Assembly: GCA_035308965.1 (NCBI GenBank)
Contig: DATGFN010000064.1
Span: forward strand, 26,549 to 90,548
Length of the DNA: 64,000 nt
Source: DASYXZ01 sp035308965
GTDB taxonomy: Bacteria; Acidobacteriota; Terriglobia; UBA7540
Direction: 5' to 3'
Under the pieces are notes generated by a model, which saw only the letters and a list, made by a program, of their open reading frames with translations, was not told where the DNA came from and ran no database searches. Below, piece after piece: positions 51,909-61,009 of the stretch (its first letter is position 1; the number at the start of each line of letters is the position of its first letter). The position numbers and the translations under genes are program-made.

Positions 51909-52495
51909 ACCAGCCCCACTGTACCTTGGGGACAAGATTTCCCGCGATCCCGATGCGCTCCATCGGGACGCGGGGAAACCCGGGGACAGGCGGGACGTTT
52001 TCCGGTATTGTGCGAGCCGTGGCTCGATTACTTCGGAATTATGATCGCGCCCGCGGCGCACCTTGTCATGCACCGGGGAAAAACGCGGCAATTCCTTTAA
52101 GCAGCGGACGCCGAGCAGTTGAATTACCTCAGTCAACTGCGTGAGGCCGGCTGGCGCAGGCCTTTGGAGGCTTGCGGCTTGAGAACTTTCAATTCGGGAA
52201 CGAGTTGTATTTGTACCTGCCACGCCTCTCTATCATCGCCACTATACGCCGGGCCATTCGCTGTTTATCATCACCAGTAAGGGTGACGCGAACCCCCGTT
52301 TTTGGGGTCCGCGGCTTTCCGCGCCCTGGGAATTAGAAAGGCGAAACTCGAAATGGAAATTCGAAACTCGAACATCGCAAATCACAAATGTGAAATCACC
52401 AATCGCAAAAAGATGTGGTACCCTATGTAAGGTGCATTTCCCAAGGGGCGGATCTCTGGTCTGGCGGGTTCCCAAAGCGTTCCCATAGCTTCTTT
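51909..52495. other. Intergenic region, no gene recognised
   Basis: 587 bases before the rpe-like gene. It holds a CCCGATG/CATCGGG inverted pair near 51954-51978 and, at about 52331-52400, GAAACTCGAAATGG-type low-complexity words related to the GGAAATTGG repeats. Short open frames lack ribosome sites and recognisable similarity. Confidence 0.5.
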
Positions 52496-53173
52496 ATGGC
52501 TCTTATTGCGCCGTCTTTATTTTCAGCGGACTTTGCGCGGTTGGGCGAGGCGCTTGCCATGGTGAAGGCGGCGGGCGCGCCCATGATTCACCTGGATGTG
52601 GTCGACGGCCATTTTGTTCCCGGAATTACCGCCGGCCAGCCGGTAATTAAAAGCATTCGGCGCGCGACCGATCTGATTCTGGATGTGCACCTGCTCGTTG
52701 AGCGTCCAGAGCGTTACGCGGCCGAATTTGTGGCGGCGGGCGCGGATCGAGTTTCGGTTCATCCCGAATCGACCACGAACTTGCACCGGGTCCTGGAAAT
52801 TATCCGCGCGGCGGGCGCGAAGGCCGGCGCAGCTTTGAATCCCGGAACGCCTTTGGACGCGATGTTGGACACGCTGGGCCAAATTGATTTCTTGACTGTT
52901 CTCACCGCCGACGTAGGTTTTCGGGAGCATGCATTCATTGCGGGCTCTTTTGACAAGATCCGCGCGGCAGTGCGGCTGCGGGATGAGCGCCGCCTGAAAT
53001 TCGCCATCCAGGTTGAAGGCGGCCTGACCTTCGAGCGGGTGGAGAGTGTTATTCGAGCGGGAGCGGACATCCTCGTAGCCGGTTCTGACATCTTTGAAAG
53101 GGAGAGCCCGAAAGCACGATTAGCCGACTGGATCCATCTGGCCGCAGCAACCACGGAAACGCAAAAGGTCTGA
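52496..53173 (+). CDS. Ribulose-phosphate 3-epimerase-like protein, divergent
   Basis: 225 residues, a TIM barrel with clear RPE ancestry: IAPSLFSADFARLGEAL, HLDVVDGHFVPGIT (first catalytic Asp present), LDVHLLVERPERY and a late phosphate-site-like AGADILVAGSDIF. Two key places differ from normal Rpe. The flexible loop that reads NPGFGGQ is here TADVGFREH, and the second catalytic Asp of the VDGG motif is Glu (QVEGGLT). It may therefore be a paralogue with changed substrate or activity. An ordinary Rpe could exist elsewhere in the genome. The ATG at 52496 is the natural family start. Confidence 0.78.
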   Translation: MALIAPSLFSADFARLGEALAMVKAAGAPMIHLDVVDGHFVPGITAGQPVIKSIRRATDLILDVHLLVERPERYAAEFVAAGADRVSVHPESTTNLHRVLEIIRAAGAKAGAALNPGTPLDAMLDTLGQIDFLTVLTADVGFREHAFIAGSFDKIRAAVRLRDERRLKFAIQVEGGLTFERVESVIRAGADILVAGSDIFERESPKARLADWIHLAAATTETQKV

Positions 53174-53239
53174 GGGCGCGGCGTTCGTCCAAATTTCGAA
53201 AGGGAAGCAATAATTTTCAGAGTCGGCCACCGCCACGCC

Positions 53240-54583
53240 ATGCGAATAAAGAACCAAACCTTGAAAGGATTTTTATCCATATCAGGACTTGCAGTCCTGG
53301 GCATGATGGGACTGACCGGTTGCGGCCTGATGAACCGTCACAAAGCGGCGTCCAATCTGCCTGGTCCGGTGGCGGCGGGCGACCAGCCGGACAAAATCCT
53401 TTTTGAGCGGGCGACGAATGAAATAAACCACGGCCGGTTTGACGTGGGCCGGCTCACCCTCCAGGCCCTGCTGAATACCTACCCCGACAGCGAATTTCTG
53501 GCTAAAGCCAAGCTGGCCATCGCCGATTCCTATTACAACGAGGGCGGAGTTTCCGGGCTGACCCAGGCAGAGGCCGAGTACAAGGATTTCATCACGTTCT
53601 TTCCCACTGCGCCGGAGGCTCCTGAAGCGCAATTCCGCGCCGGCATGGCGCACTTCCGTTTGATGGGCAAGCCGGATCGCGATCGCACCGAAGCCAGGCT
53701 GGCGGAAGCGGAGTTCAAAGAATTTCTGATTAAGTTTCCGGACAGCAAAGTGATGCCGCGGGTCAAGGGCCGGCTGCGCGAGGTGCAGGAAATCTTGGGT
53801 GAAAGCGATTACAGGATTGCCGAGTATTATTATTTGAAGCAATCGAACCGCGCCGCGCGTTCGCGTTTTCAGGAAATCGCCGACAGCTACCCTAATTTCA
53901 GCAAAGCGGACAACGCTCTCTGGTATTTGGGCCAGACGCTCGAACGCTTGAAAATCCCCAAGGACGCTGCCGGTTATTACTCCGAGCTGATCACGGATCA
54001 TCCTCTCAGCCCCCTGGTGCCTGACGCGAAGGAGCGTCTGGCCGCTTTGCACGAGCCGATTCCCCATCCCACTCGCGCCATGCTTGCACGCGCTAGAGCT
54101 GATAAGACTGTTCACCCCAATCGGAGCATAATGGGGAAAGTTGGCGGAGTATTTTCCAGCGCTCCGGACGTAAGCGCCACGCGCCACGGGCCCGTCCACC
54201 TGGGCGAGAAGCCTGCCCCCACAGTGATGGCCGGCGCCCAGGGGACTCCCGGAACCGGGGCCATTGCGGTTGAACGAGTCGGCGAAAGCGCATTGAATCC
54301 TGGTAAGCCGGCGTCAACCGAAAAGCCGGAATCAACGGAAAAGCCTGCATCAACGGATAAGCCTGGCGCCGCAACTGAAAAGCCTGCGGCCGGGGACCCG
54401 GCTCCCAACCCCGCTACCAGCGCGCAGAAATCCTCCACCACCACGCCCGACTCCCCGGATAAGGATAAGACCGCCGAAGTCAAGGGAGGCGCAGACAAGT
54501 CCAAGAGCGAGAACATCCCTGACCTGCCGGCACCCACCAAGAAAAAAGGGCATTTTCATTTCTTGAAAAAGATTATCCCGTAA
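53240..54583 (+). CDS. bamD: BamD-like outer membrane assembly lipoprotein with long C-terminal tail
   Basis: 447 residues. Lipobox signal (GMMGLTGCGLM, Cys about 28). The BamD/YfiO TPR region is about 55-280 (FERATNEINHGRFDVGRLTL, LADSYYNEGG-type helix, AEFKEFLIKFPDSKV, YYYLKQSNRAARSRFQEI). After that comes a disordered tail of about 150 residues with repeated KPxST/EKP words and a basic end (KKKGHFHFLKKIIP). BamD is an essential part of the outer-membrane protein insertion machine. The tail is much longer than in standard BamD (about 245 residues total in E. coli) and is the odd part. Confidence 0.88.
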   Translation: MRIKNQTLKGFLSISGLAVLGMMGLTGCGLMNRHKAASNLPGPVAAGDQPDKILFERATNEINHGRFDVGRLTLQALLNTYPDSEFLAKAKLAIADSYYNEGGVSGLTQAEAEYKDFITFFPTAPEAPEAQFRAGMAHFRLMGKPDRDRTEARLAEAEFKEFLIKFPDSKVMPRVKGRLREVQEILGESDYRIAEYYYLKQSNRAARSRFQEIADSYPNFSKADNALWYLGQTLERLKIPKDAAGYYSELITDHPLSPLVPDAKERLAALHEPIPHPTRAMLARARADKTVHPNRSIMGKVGGVFSSAPDVSATRHGPVHLGEKPAPTVMAGAQGTPGTGAIAVERVGESALNPGKPASTEKPESTEKPASTDKPGAATEKPAAGDPAPNPATSAQKSSTTTPDSPDKDKTAEVKGGADKSKSENIPDLPAPTKKKGHFHFLKKIIP

Positions 54584-54669
54584 CAGGCTCCCCCCAATTT
54601 AAAATGATGGAGGCGGAGATTTCCTTCAGGACGTTTCCCGTGAGTGCTTCGATCGTTGGAGTGGATCCC

Positions 54670-55740
54670 ATGCCGCCGACTTTGGCGCGACAGAACAATC
54701 TTCTCGGCATGACTTGCGCCGAACTGGAACGGCTCGCCGTCGATTGCGGCCAACCGCGCTTTCGCGGCCGCCAGATCTACCAGGGGATTTACGCGCGGCG
54801 CGTGCGCGATTGGGCGGGTTTCAGCGATTTGAACGCAAAATTCCGTGAATTCCTCAGCGCCCACCATGACGTTCACTACCCGCAAATCTCGCGCGAGTTT
54901 GTTTCACGCGACGGCTCCATCCGGTACCTGCTGGGTCTCGATGATGGCGAGTCAGTCGAAGCCGTCTTTATGCCGGAAGAAAACCGCGCCACCCTCTGCA
55001 TTTCCAGCCAGGTGGGTTGCGCCGTCGACTGCCGGTTTTGCTTTACCGGCATCCTTGGGGTGAAGCGAAATTTGACCGCAGGCGAGATTGTGGGCCAGGT
55101 CTTGTGCCTCTGCGTGGCCAACCACATTCCCCGGCGGTCGCACCTGAATGTAGTTTTTATGGGGATGGGCGAACCGCTGTTGAATTACGCGCCGGTGATG
55201 AAGGCCGTGGAAATTTTAGCCCATCCGGCGGGCATGGCTTTGGCTTTGCGGCACATCACCATTTCGACTTCGGGAATCATTCCCCGCATTGAGGATATGG
55301 CCCGGGAGACGGCGCGGCCTCATCTGGCTGTTTCCCTCAACGCTTCCTCGGACGAGCAACGAACCGCGTTGATGCCCATCAACCGGAAATATCCATTGCG
55401 GGAATTATTGCGGGCATGCCAGGAATACCCTCTGCGGCCGCGGGAAAAATTGACCTTCGAATATGTATTGCTGGGTGGAGTCAACGATTCGGACGCGGAC
55501 GCCGCCCGCGTGGCGGATCTCGTAAGGCCCATTCCTGCCAAAGTGAATTTGATTCCTTATAATTCCGGCCCCGGGCTGCCCTATTGCTCGCCACCTCTCG
55601 GGCGGGTTTTGGCGTTTCAGCAAGTGCTTGCAGAGCGCCGCGTGCCCGCCTTCATTCGCGTCTCGCGCGGCCAGGATATTATGGGCGCCTGCGGACAACT
55701 CCGGCTGGCCGTTACACCAGACGTGGCGGCAAGGTCTTGA
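54670..55740 (+). CDS. rlmN: 23S rRNA/tRNA adenine-C2 methyltransferase RlmN
   Basis: 356 residues with the RlmN/Cfr layout. An N-terminal helical domain has PRFRGRQIYQGIYARRVRDW; the radical-SAM cluster motif is CAVDCRFCFTG; GMGEPLLNYAPVMKAVE and LAVSLNASSDEQR follow, and near the C-terminus DIMGACGQL carries the conserved methyl-accepting Cys. It methylates A2503 of 23S rRNA and A37 of some tRNAs. An in-frame ATG at 54604 would add 22 unrelated residues; the ATG at 54670 has GGAGTGG upstream and fits the family start. Convergent with pgeF, 34 bases between stops. Confidence 0.95.
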   Translation: MPPTLARQNNLLGMTCAELERLAVDCGQPRFRGRQIYQGIYARRVRDWAGFSDLNAKFREFLSAHHDVHYPQISREFVSRDGSIRYLLGLDDGESVEAVFMPEENRATLCISSQVGCAVDCRFCFTGILGVKRNLTAGEIVGQVLCLCVANHIPRRSHLNVVFMGMGEPLLNYAPVMKAVEILAHPAGMALALRHITISTSGIIPRIEDMARETARPHLAVSLNASSDEQRTALMPINRKYPLRELLRACQEYPLRPREKLTFEYVLLGGVNDSDADAARVADLVRPIPAKVNLIPYNSGPGLPYCSPPLGRVLAFQQVLAERRVPAFIRVSRGQDIMGACGQLRLAVTPDVAARS

Positions 55741-55774
55741 AGCTCCGCACCGAATGGGTTCGATCGTTTTACGC

Positions 55775-56755
55775 TCAGCCTTTAACTCTCAACTGTCGAC
55801 TGTTAGCTCTCGGCTTTTCGCACCTAATTCCAATCACCGCCATCATGCGTCCCGTCCTGCCGCCTTCCTTCCGATGCGAAAAGAAAAGATCGGTGCGGCA
55901 CGCGGTACAGAAATCAACCACTTGGATTTTGGAGTTTGCCAGTCCTGCTCTTCGAAGTTGATAGCGCGCGACAGCGGGAAGGTCAAGATGCAAGGAGGGC
56001 ACGGAGTCGGGCCCGCGGCCCGGTGGCTGCTTTGACAGGAACAAGAGAGGATAGCGGCGCGAGATTTCATCCTGAACTTTGTCTTGAGGCGCGGGAAGGA
56101 AGAAATCCTCTCCGTTCGGGTAGCGGCCGCAGAACGCGTTGACGACTTCATCGCCCACCTGGTAACAACACGCGCGGATGGACGGTCCGACGGCGGCCAG
56201 CAAATCGGCCGGACGCGACCCGAAAATCCGTACCATCTCCCCCACGGTTTTCTCCACCACGCCGGCGAGTGCTCCGCGCCATCCGGCGTGAATGGCGGCC
56301 ACGGCGCGCCGTTTCGGGTCGGCAAGGAGCACGGGCATGCAGTCAGCCGCCCGGACGGAAAGCAATACCCCGGATTCCCGGGTGAGGAGCGCGTCTCCCG
56401 CGGGCGACGGAGATTGCGAACCTTTGGGGGCGGGATAACCGGAGGGACGATATTCGAGCTTGCCGCGTTTCCCCCGCACGACTTCGTAGATTAGAGTCGA
56501 ATGGACCTGATGGATCTCGGCGAGGGAAAACTGGGTGGCCCCCAATGAACGGAAGAACCGTTGCCGGTTCCTTTCAACATGCTTAGGTTTGTCACTTTCA
56601 ATGTGCCCGAGATTTAGCCCCGCGGCGGGTGCCCGGCTTATTCCTTTGACGCGAGTGCTGAACGCATGCAGCACCCATGCCTGGCGCGCGAGTCTGGCGG
56701 CTTCAATGTGTTTCACTTGGCCGCGAGAAATAATTTTGAGCCCTGGGTGCGGCAC
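55775..56755 (-). CDS. pgeF: Purine nucleoside phosphorylase/laccase-domain protein (YfiH/PgeF)
   Basis: 326 residues. The zinc-binding site is readable as His in HQVHSTLI, Cys in RAADCMPVLL and His in IHAGWRGAL. The opening SRAPAAGLNLGHIESDKPKH and the end DFCTACRTDLFFSHRKEGGRTGRMMAVIGIR-type block are typical (listed here as DFCTACRTDLFFSHR). YfiH/PgeF proteins act on purine nucleosides and edit peptidoglycan precursors. The last about 12 residues are encoded by low-complexity DNA (TAACAGTCGACAGTTGAG), so the natural C-terminus has probably been replaced by repeat. The start is GTG at 56755. Confidence 0.9.
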   Translation of the reverse strand: MPHPGLKIISRGQVKHIEAARLARQAWVLHAFSTRVKGISRAPAAGLNLGHIESDKPKHVERNRQRFFRSLGATQFSLAEIHQVHSTLIYEVVRGKRGKLEYRPSGYPAPKGSQSPSPAGDALLTRESGVLLSVRAADCMPVLLADPKRRAVAAIHAGWRGALAGVVEKTVGEMVRIFGSRPADLLAAVGPSIRACCYQVGDEVVNAFCGRYPNGEDFFLPAPQDKVQDEISRRYPLLFLSKQPPGRGPDSVPSLHLDLPAVARYQLRRAGLANSKIQVVDFCTACRTDLFFSHRKEGGRTGRMMAVIGIRCEKPRANSRQLRVKG

Positions 56756-56804
56756 AACTCAATATAGCACGAGGCTGCGCAGCGACGGGGCCGTTGGGCA
56801 ATGA

Positions 56805-56966
56805 TGTCATAAGCCTGACGCGGGTGCTCTCAAGCGCAGTCATTCCCGCGAAGGCGGAAATCCAATCCCCTAAATCATTTGAAATGTGCGCACGAAAGAC
56901 TGGATTCGCCTTCGCGGGAATGACCCACCGCGGTGGGCTTCGAAATGAATCCTACTTCAAATGACA
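56805..56966. repeat. MITE-like element with TCATTTG/CAAATGA ends and GCGGGAAT palindrome (copy 2)
   Basis: Ends TGTCATAAG (56805-56813, two mismatches to the other copies) and CAAATGACA (56958-56966). The inner pair is GTCATTCCCGCGAAGGCGGA and TGGATTCGCCTTCGCGGGAA. It lies in the gap 56756-57161, which has no gene. Confidence 0.75.
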
Positions 56967-57161
56967 CCGCAACCCGCCGTTGAAATTTCACTCTCGATTT
57001 GTTATCGTCGATATATCACAACTCTCCGGGGGGCGCTCTGAGAATCCAAAGGGGCAATTGAATTTGACATTTCCAATTCGTAAGTTGGCGTTTCACGTTT
57101 CTGGGCTGCCCGTGCGGACGGCTTGGAATGCCGCACGTGTGGCGCGTGGGGTGCAGGAGCT

Positions 57162-57545
57162 ATGATTGTTGGGACGGGAGTCGACATCGCCGAAACTTCG
57201 CGCATCGAGCAGGTCTTCGAGCGGCACGGCGAGCGATTCTCGAAAAAGATTTACACTCCGGCGGAAATCGCTTATTGCGAAAAGTTCAAGAATAAGGCGG
57301 AGCGTTACGCAGCCCGCTTCGCCGCCAAGGAAGCAGCCTTTAAAGCGCTAGGGACGGGCTGGGGAAACGGGGTCCATTGGGTGGACGTGGAAGTGACTCA
57401 TCTCCCGACGGGCAAACCCGAACTGGTGCTGACCGGCCGCGCGCTCGAGGTGGCGAGAGGACTTGGGGTGACTCGTGCTTCCGTCTCAATCTCGCACTCC
57501 GACCGCTACGTTGTGGCCCAGGTCATCATGGAGTCCGATGGCTAA
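57162..57545 (+). CDS. acpS: Holo-[acyl-carrier-protein] synthase
   Basis: 127 residues, usual AcpS size. It moves 4'-phosphopantetheine from CoA to acyl carrier protein. Magnesium/CoA residues are visible: Asp8 in GVDIAETSRI and Glu in RFAAKEAAFKALGTG; the end SISHSDRYVVAQVI is standard. The ATG at 57162 has GGAG at good spacing. Its last 8 bases overlap the start of the TonB-like gene (ATGGCTAA), pointing to coupled translation. Confidence 0.93.
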   Translation: MIVGTGVDIAETSRIEQVFERHGERFSKKIYTPAEIAYCEKFKNKAERYAARFAAKEAAFKALGTGWGNGVHWVDVEVTHLPTGKPELVLTGRALEVARGLGVTRASVSISHSDRYVVAQVIMESDG

Positions 57546-58248
57546 ACTTTCATATTGCACCCAGCAAGGGCGGTATCCCGTGGAAATAGTTCTCGGGTGC
57601 CTGTCCATCGTATGTTTCGCCGCTGCGCAATCGAAATCCTCCAATTCCGACCCCGTGATTTTAAATCGCAAGGACGCGGCCAATTTGGTCCTGGCCCAAG
57701 CCAAGCCGGATTACCCGCCCGTGGCCAAAGTGAACTACATTCAGGGGCGGGTGCGCATGCAGGTGCTGGTTTCCAGCGAAGGCAAAGTGACTGAGGCCAA
57801 CGTGGTCCAGGGGCATCCGTTTCTTGCCGTGGCCGCGTTGAATGCCGTGCGACAGTGGTATTACCGGCCCCTCCAGAGCCCTTCGGGGCCAGTTCCATTC
57901 GTGACCATGGTTGAAGTGAATTTTACCCTGCGCAACGTTCAACTGGACAAACTTCCACCCGAGGCCATTAAGGACCTTAACAAGAATGTCCGCCCGCCTC
58001 AGGTGCTGGATAAGCCCTCGGTCCAAGCGCCTCTTGTGCATTTGAGAGTTCTGGTCAGTGAGGAAGGGCAGGCTATTGACGTAAATCCCGTTAATGGTTT
58101 TCCAGCAAAGTATGATGCGGCCATGAAAATGGCGGGTCTCTTCAGATTTGAACCGGCGCGGTGGGGAACCATCACCGTCCCGTGGTATCTCGATGTTGAA
58201 ATCCCCATGGAGGGCGCGCCGGCCCCCGTTCCTGCATCAAGCGATTGA
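57538..58248 (+). CDS. TonB-like protein with two TonB C-terminal domains
   Basis: 236 residues. Weak hydrophobic N-terminal segment (EIVLGCLSIVCFAAAQ, about 15-30) as anchor or signal. The first TonB-C-like domain has YIQGRVRMQVLVSSEGKVTE and VAALNAVRQWYYRPLQ; a second related domain has LRVLVSEEGQAIDVNPVNGF and FRFEPARWG. Such proteins link inner-membrane energy to outer-membrane transporters or act as periplasmic carriers; no ExbB/ExbD is nearby. The start at 57538 overlaps acpS; upstream in-frame residues are acpS in another frame. Confidence 0.83.
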   Translation: MAKLSYCTQQGRYPVEIVLGCLSIVCFAAAQSKSSNSDPVILNRKDAANLVLAQAKPDYPPVAKVNYIQGRVRMQVLVSSEGKVTEANVVQGHPFLAVAALNAVRQWYYRPLQSPSGPVPFVTMVEVNFTLRNVQLDKLPPEAIKDLNKNVRPPQVLDKPSVQAPLVHLRVLVSEEGQAIDVNPVNGFPAKYDAAMKMAGLFRFEPARWGTITVPWYLDVEIPMEGAPAPVPASSD

Positions 58249-58364
58249 CGACCTTGAGCTGTTGCCTCTATCCTGTATATATGCCATTGGATAATGATTG
58301 AAATTAAATAACCGGCCCGAGGAATCAGGGAGCGTCAATCAAGCCGTATTCGGATAAAGGGAGA

Positions 58365-58859
58365 ATGATGATGAGTTGGTCCAAATCGAGCAGCGTTGCG
58401 AAATTCCTCCTGGTGATGTTGGTTCTGCTGGGCGCTCGGAGCTTCGCGCGCGCCAGCAATAAACACGGAGCGACACCCTTCAAGTATGAGGCCGGGACTG
58501 AGAAGATCCCCAAGTCGTGCCAGGGTTTCGTGGAAGTGGGCGCCACTGGCCTGAGTTTTAAGTGCAACGGGGGCTCCGTTTCCGTTCCTTATACCTCGAT
58601 CAAGCTGATGCAATACCGCCCAAACATCAGCAGGAAAATCCGGAAGATGAATATCAAGTGGGAAGTTTCCCCGGGCACTGGTCTTCCCTTTGTCGGGGGC
58701 CATAAGAACAGGTATTTCGCCGTCGTATACGAGGAGGAAGGGGCGACCCGGGCAATCGTTTTGGACGTCCCGCCGCAAACGATGCGACCCTACCTTGCAG
58801 AAATTGATGTGAAGGCAGGGAAGCGTGTGGAGGTGGAAGAAACCGAAGAATACGATTAG
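58365..58859 (+). CDS. Small exported protein of unknown function
   Basis: 164 residues. Signal peptide (SVAKFLLVMLVLLGARSF, cleaved near ARA-S). A compact beta-rich domain follows (EKIPKSCQGFVEVGATGLSF, then YFAVVYEEEGATRAIVLDV) and an acidic end (VEVEETEEYD). Three ATGs in a row at 58365, 58368 and 58371 follow AGGGAGA. The pattern of a small sheet with GLSF and VPYTSIK recalls acidobacterial PH-like small exported proteins, but I cannot name a family. Confidence 0.72.
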   Translation: MMMSWSKSSSVAKFLLVMLVLLGARSFARASNKHGATPFKYEAGTEKIPKSCQGFVEVGATGLSFKCNGGSVSVPYTSIKLMQYRPNISRKIRKMNIKWEVSPGTGLPFVGGHKNRYFAVVYEEEGATRAIVLDVPPQTMRPYLAEIDVKAGKRVEVEETEEYD

Positions 58860-58965
58860 ATGACCCGGCAGTTGAGTCGCTTGGGAAAACCGTCTCGCAA
58901 GGGACCTGATTACGCTTTCTCCATAATAAACCCTGTAAAGCTTATTTCGAGAATTGATGGTTTCT

Positions 58966-60144
58966 CTACGGGGTCTTTCCAGGGGCGAAATAGCCCGCCC
59001 TCGTGCGCACCCTCACTCCGCGACGATTAACGTGAACTTCAATACGGTGGAAGCTGGCGTCGCCGCTGGTGTCAGGCACGTAGGCCAATTCGTACTGGCT
59101 CTGGATTTCAGATGCGATTCTATTCAATTGGTCCTGTAACTTCTTGTCCGACCAGTGTGAGTAGAAAACGCCGCCCGTGTAACCGGCAAAGAATTCCAGC
59201 GTGCTCTTGGCCAGGGCGGAACGAATGACCTCGCCCGAAGCCACCATAATCGGAATCACGGGGACGGGGGTCCGGTAAACGTCGGCGGATTCCGTAGGAG
59301 TGGGAATCGTGTTGGGGGGCGTCGGGAGGGCGACGTTATTATCCAGAGGCGTGGGGCCAGCGAGTTCGGGCTTTCTCTCCAGCCGCTCCTTGACGGGACT
59401 GAAGCCCAGCCCATAAATGGCTACTTCGGACGACGTCGCCCGGCGGACCACTTGTTGTTTCGAAGTCTCGCTCCCGGAATCATAGCCATCCGAAAATGCC
59501 ACAATCACCCGCCGCTCGGATTTGGGCCGCGACTCGAGCATGCTGACGGCGCGCCAAAGGGCGTCATTCAAACGCGCCCCATCGCTGCGGGCGGTAAAAT
59601 CACGGAAAGTTGCGGCCAGCCGGTCGCTGGAGTTCGAGAAATCCTGCCCCACCTGCACGCGGTCATTGTAAAGAATTACTGCCGCCTCACCCTGAGTTCC
59701 TACCAGCAGGCTGGAAAACATTGAGGCCAGCGGATGGACCTGATCGAGTAGCGCGGCGGTATCGCGGTTGGTTTCTATCACCACCAGCAGCGCCAGCGGC
59801 CGCATTTCAGTGTCAAAACTTTGAATATTCTGACGAACGCCGTTATCGAGAATCTCGAAATCTTTCTCATCCAGGCCATAAACAAACTGGCCCGAGCTGT
59901 CAATGACCGCCACCGGCGTGGTGACGAGGTTGGAGGGCACTCGAATTATTTTATCTTGATTGTCGGGCTGCGCATCCGGCGTGCTGGGAAGACTCTTGGG
60001 CTTCCGGTTCGAATACACGGGCTTGCCGCCCGTCACGCCATCTTGAGCGCGTGCCGGGGAAATATAAAGTGTTGAAGCCGCCAAGCCGGCCAGCACCAAT
60101 GTTCCGATTCGCGCCGCACGTCTGAAAGATGAGAGTAAAAGCAT
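58966..60144 (-). CDS. Exported VWFA-domain protein (acidobacterial TIGR03436 type)
   Basis: 392 residues. Signal peptide (RIGTLVLAGLAASTLYI, cleavage after ARA). The VWFA domain opens with VPSNLVTTPVAVIDSSGQFV and the family phrase GLDEKDFEILDNGVRQNI; the integrin-like core is PLALLVVIETNRDTAALLD with VIVAFSDGYDSGSETS. The C-terminal part contains SQYELAYVPDTSGDASFHRI. The metal-site DxSxS is not canonical (IETNRD). The family is nearly confined to Acidobacteriota and relatives; function unknown. The start at 60144 has a GAGAGG site; the frame is also open to 60171. Confidence 0.88.
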   Translation of the reverse strand: MLLLSSFRRAARIGTLVLAGLAASTLYISPARAQDGVTGGKPVYSNRKPKSLPSTPDAQPDNQDKIIRVPSNLVTTPVAVIDSSGQFVYGLDEKDFEILDNGVRQNIQSFDTEMRPLALLVVIETNRDTAALLDQVHPLASMFSSLLVGTQGEAAVILYNDRVQVGQDFSNSSDRLAATFRDFTARSDGARLNDALWRAVSMLESRPKSERRVIVAFSDGYDSGSETSKQQVVRRATSSEVAIYGLGFSPVKERLERKPELAGPTPLDNNVALPTPPNTIPTPTESADVYRTPVPVIPIMVASGEVIRSALAKSTLEFFAGYTGGVFYSHWSDKKLQDQLNRIASEIQSQYELAYVPDTSGDASFHRIEVHVNRRGVRVRTRAGYFAPGKTP

Positions 60145-60242
60145 GATTCCTCTCCCGGCCTTCAATGACATCCCACACTTGATAAGATGTCACCGCCCCT
60201 AGCCACGTTGCAAGTCGTCTGGGAGGGTTCACCCTCTCCGTG

Positions 60243-61004
60243 TCATTTAGCCGCGGCCACGCCGCCATGCCTTTGTCGCGCGGCCTCATATAATACCACC
60301 GCGGCCGCCACCGAAACGTTGAGTGATTGGACCGGCCCGTGCAGCGGAATGTGCGCGTGATCATCGCAAGCTTCGCGGACCAAACGGTGCAAGCCTCGTC
60401 CCTCCCCGCCTACCACCAGTGCACAAGCACCCTTATAGTCCAGATCCAGATAGGACTTCTGCGCCTGCGGCTCATAGCCATAAACCCAAATCCCATGTTC
60501 TTTCAGGTCCATTAATGCCCGCACCAGGTTGGTGACGCGGGCGATTTTCATGTGCTCCAGCGCGCCCGCTGCCGCCCGGGCTACGGCGGGCGAAAGGCCG
60601 GCGGCGCGGCGCTCAGGGATGATAATTCCATTCGACCCCGCCGCCACGGCCGTGCGAACGATCGCCCCCAAATTACCCGGATCTTCCACTCCGTCGAGCG
60701 CCAGAAGTAGGGGCCGCTCGGCTGATTTGAAAAGGTCGGCCAGGTCGTCATACGCTTTCACGGCGCAAATGGCCACAATATCCTGATGTTGGGGCGACCC
60801 TGCGGCGCGTTCCACCGCAATACGAGGCGCAAAGCGGACGGAAACACCGGCGGCGCGGCACTCGTCAATAAGCTCCTGCACCCTGCGGCTATGCTGGCCT
60901 TGCGTCACCAAAACGTAATCCATGGAGCGCACATGCAGGGCTTCCTTCACGGCGTTGATTCCGTAAAGGGCATCGGGCGGCAATCCTGATCCTCGTTTGG
61001 ACAT
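60243..61004 (-). CDS. rlmB: 23S rRNA 2'-O-methyltransferase RlmB-like (TrmH/SpoU)
   Basis: 253 residues. An N-terminal substrate-binding domain has LYGINAVKEALHVRSMDYVL. The SPOUT catalytic domain carries motif 1 LALDGVEDPGNLGAIVRTA, motif 2 ALVVGGEGRGLHRLV and motif 3 IPLHGPVQSLNVSVAAAVVLYE, forming the knotted SAM site. It methylates the ribose of a G in 23S rRNA (G2251 in E. coli). It starts 5 bases downstream of gltX in the same direction, forming a surE-gltX-rlmB run. Confidence 0.94.
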   Translation of the reverse strand: MSKRGSGLPPDALYGINAVKEALHVRSMDYVLVTQGQHSRRVQELIDECRAAGVSVRFAPRIAVERAAGSPQHQDIVAICAVKAYDDLADLFKSAERPLLLALDGVEDPGNLGAIVRTAVAAGSNGIIIPERRAAGLSPAVARAAAGALEHMKIARVTNLVRALMDLKEHGIWVYGYEPQAQKSYLDLDYKGACALVVGGEGRGLHRLVREACDDHAHIPLHGPVQSLNVSVAAAVVLYEAARQRHGGVAAAK

Positions 61005-61009
61005 GGGTT

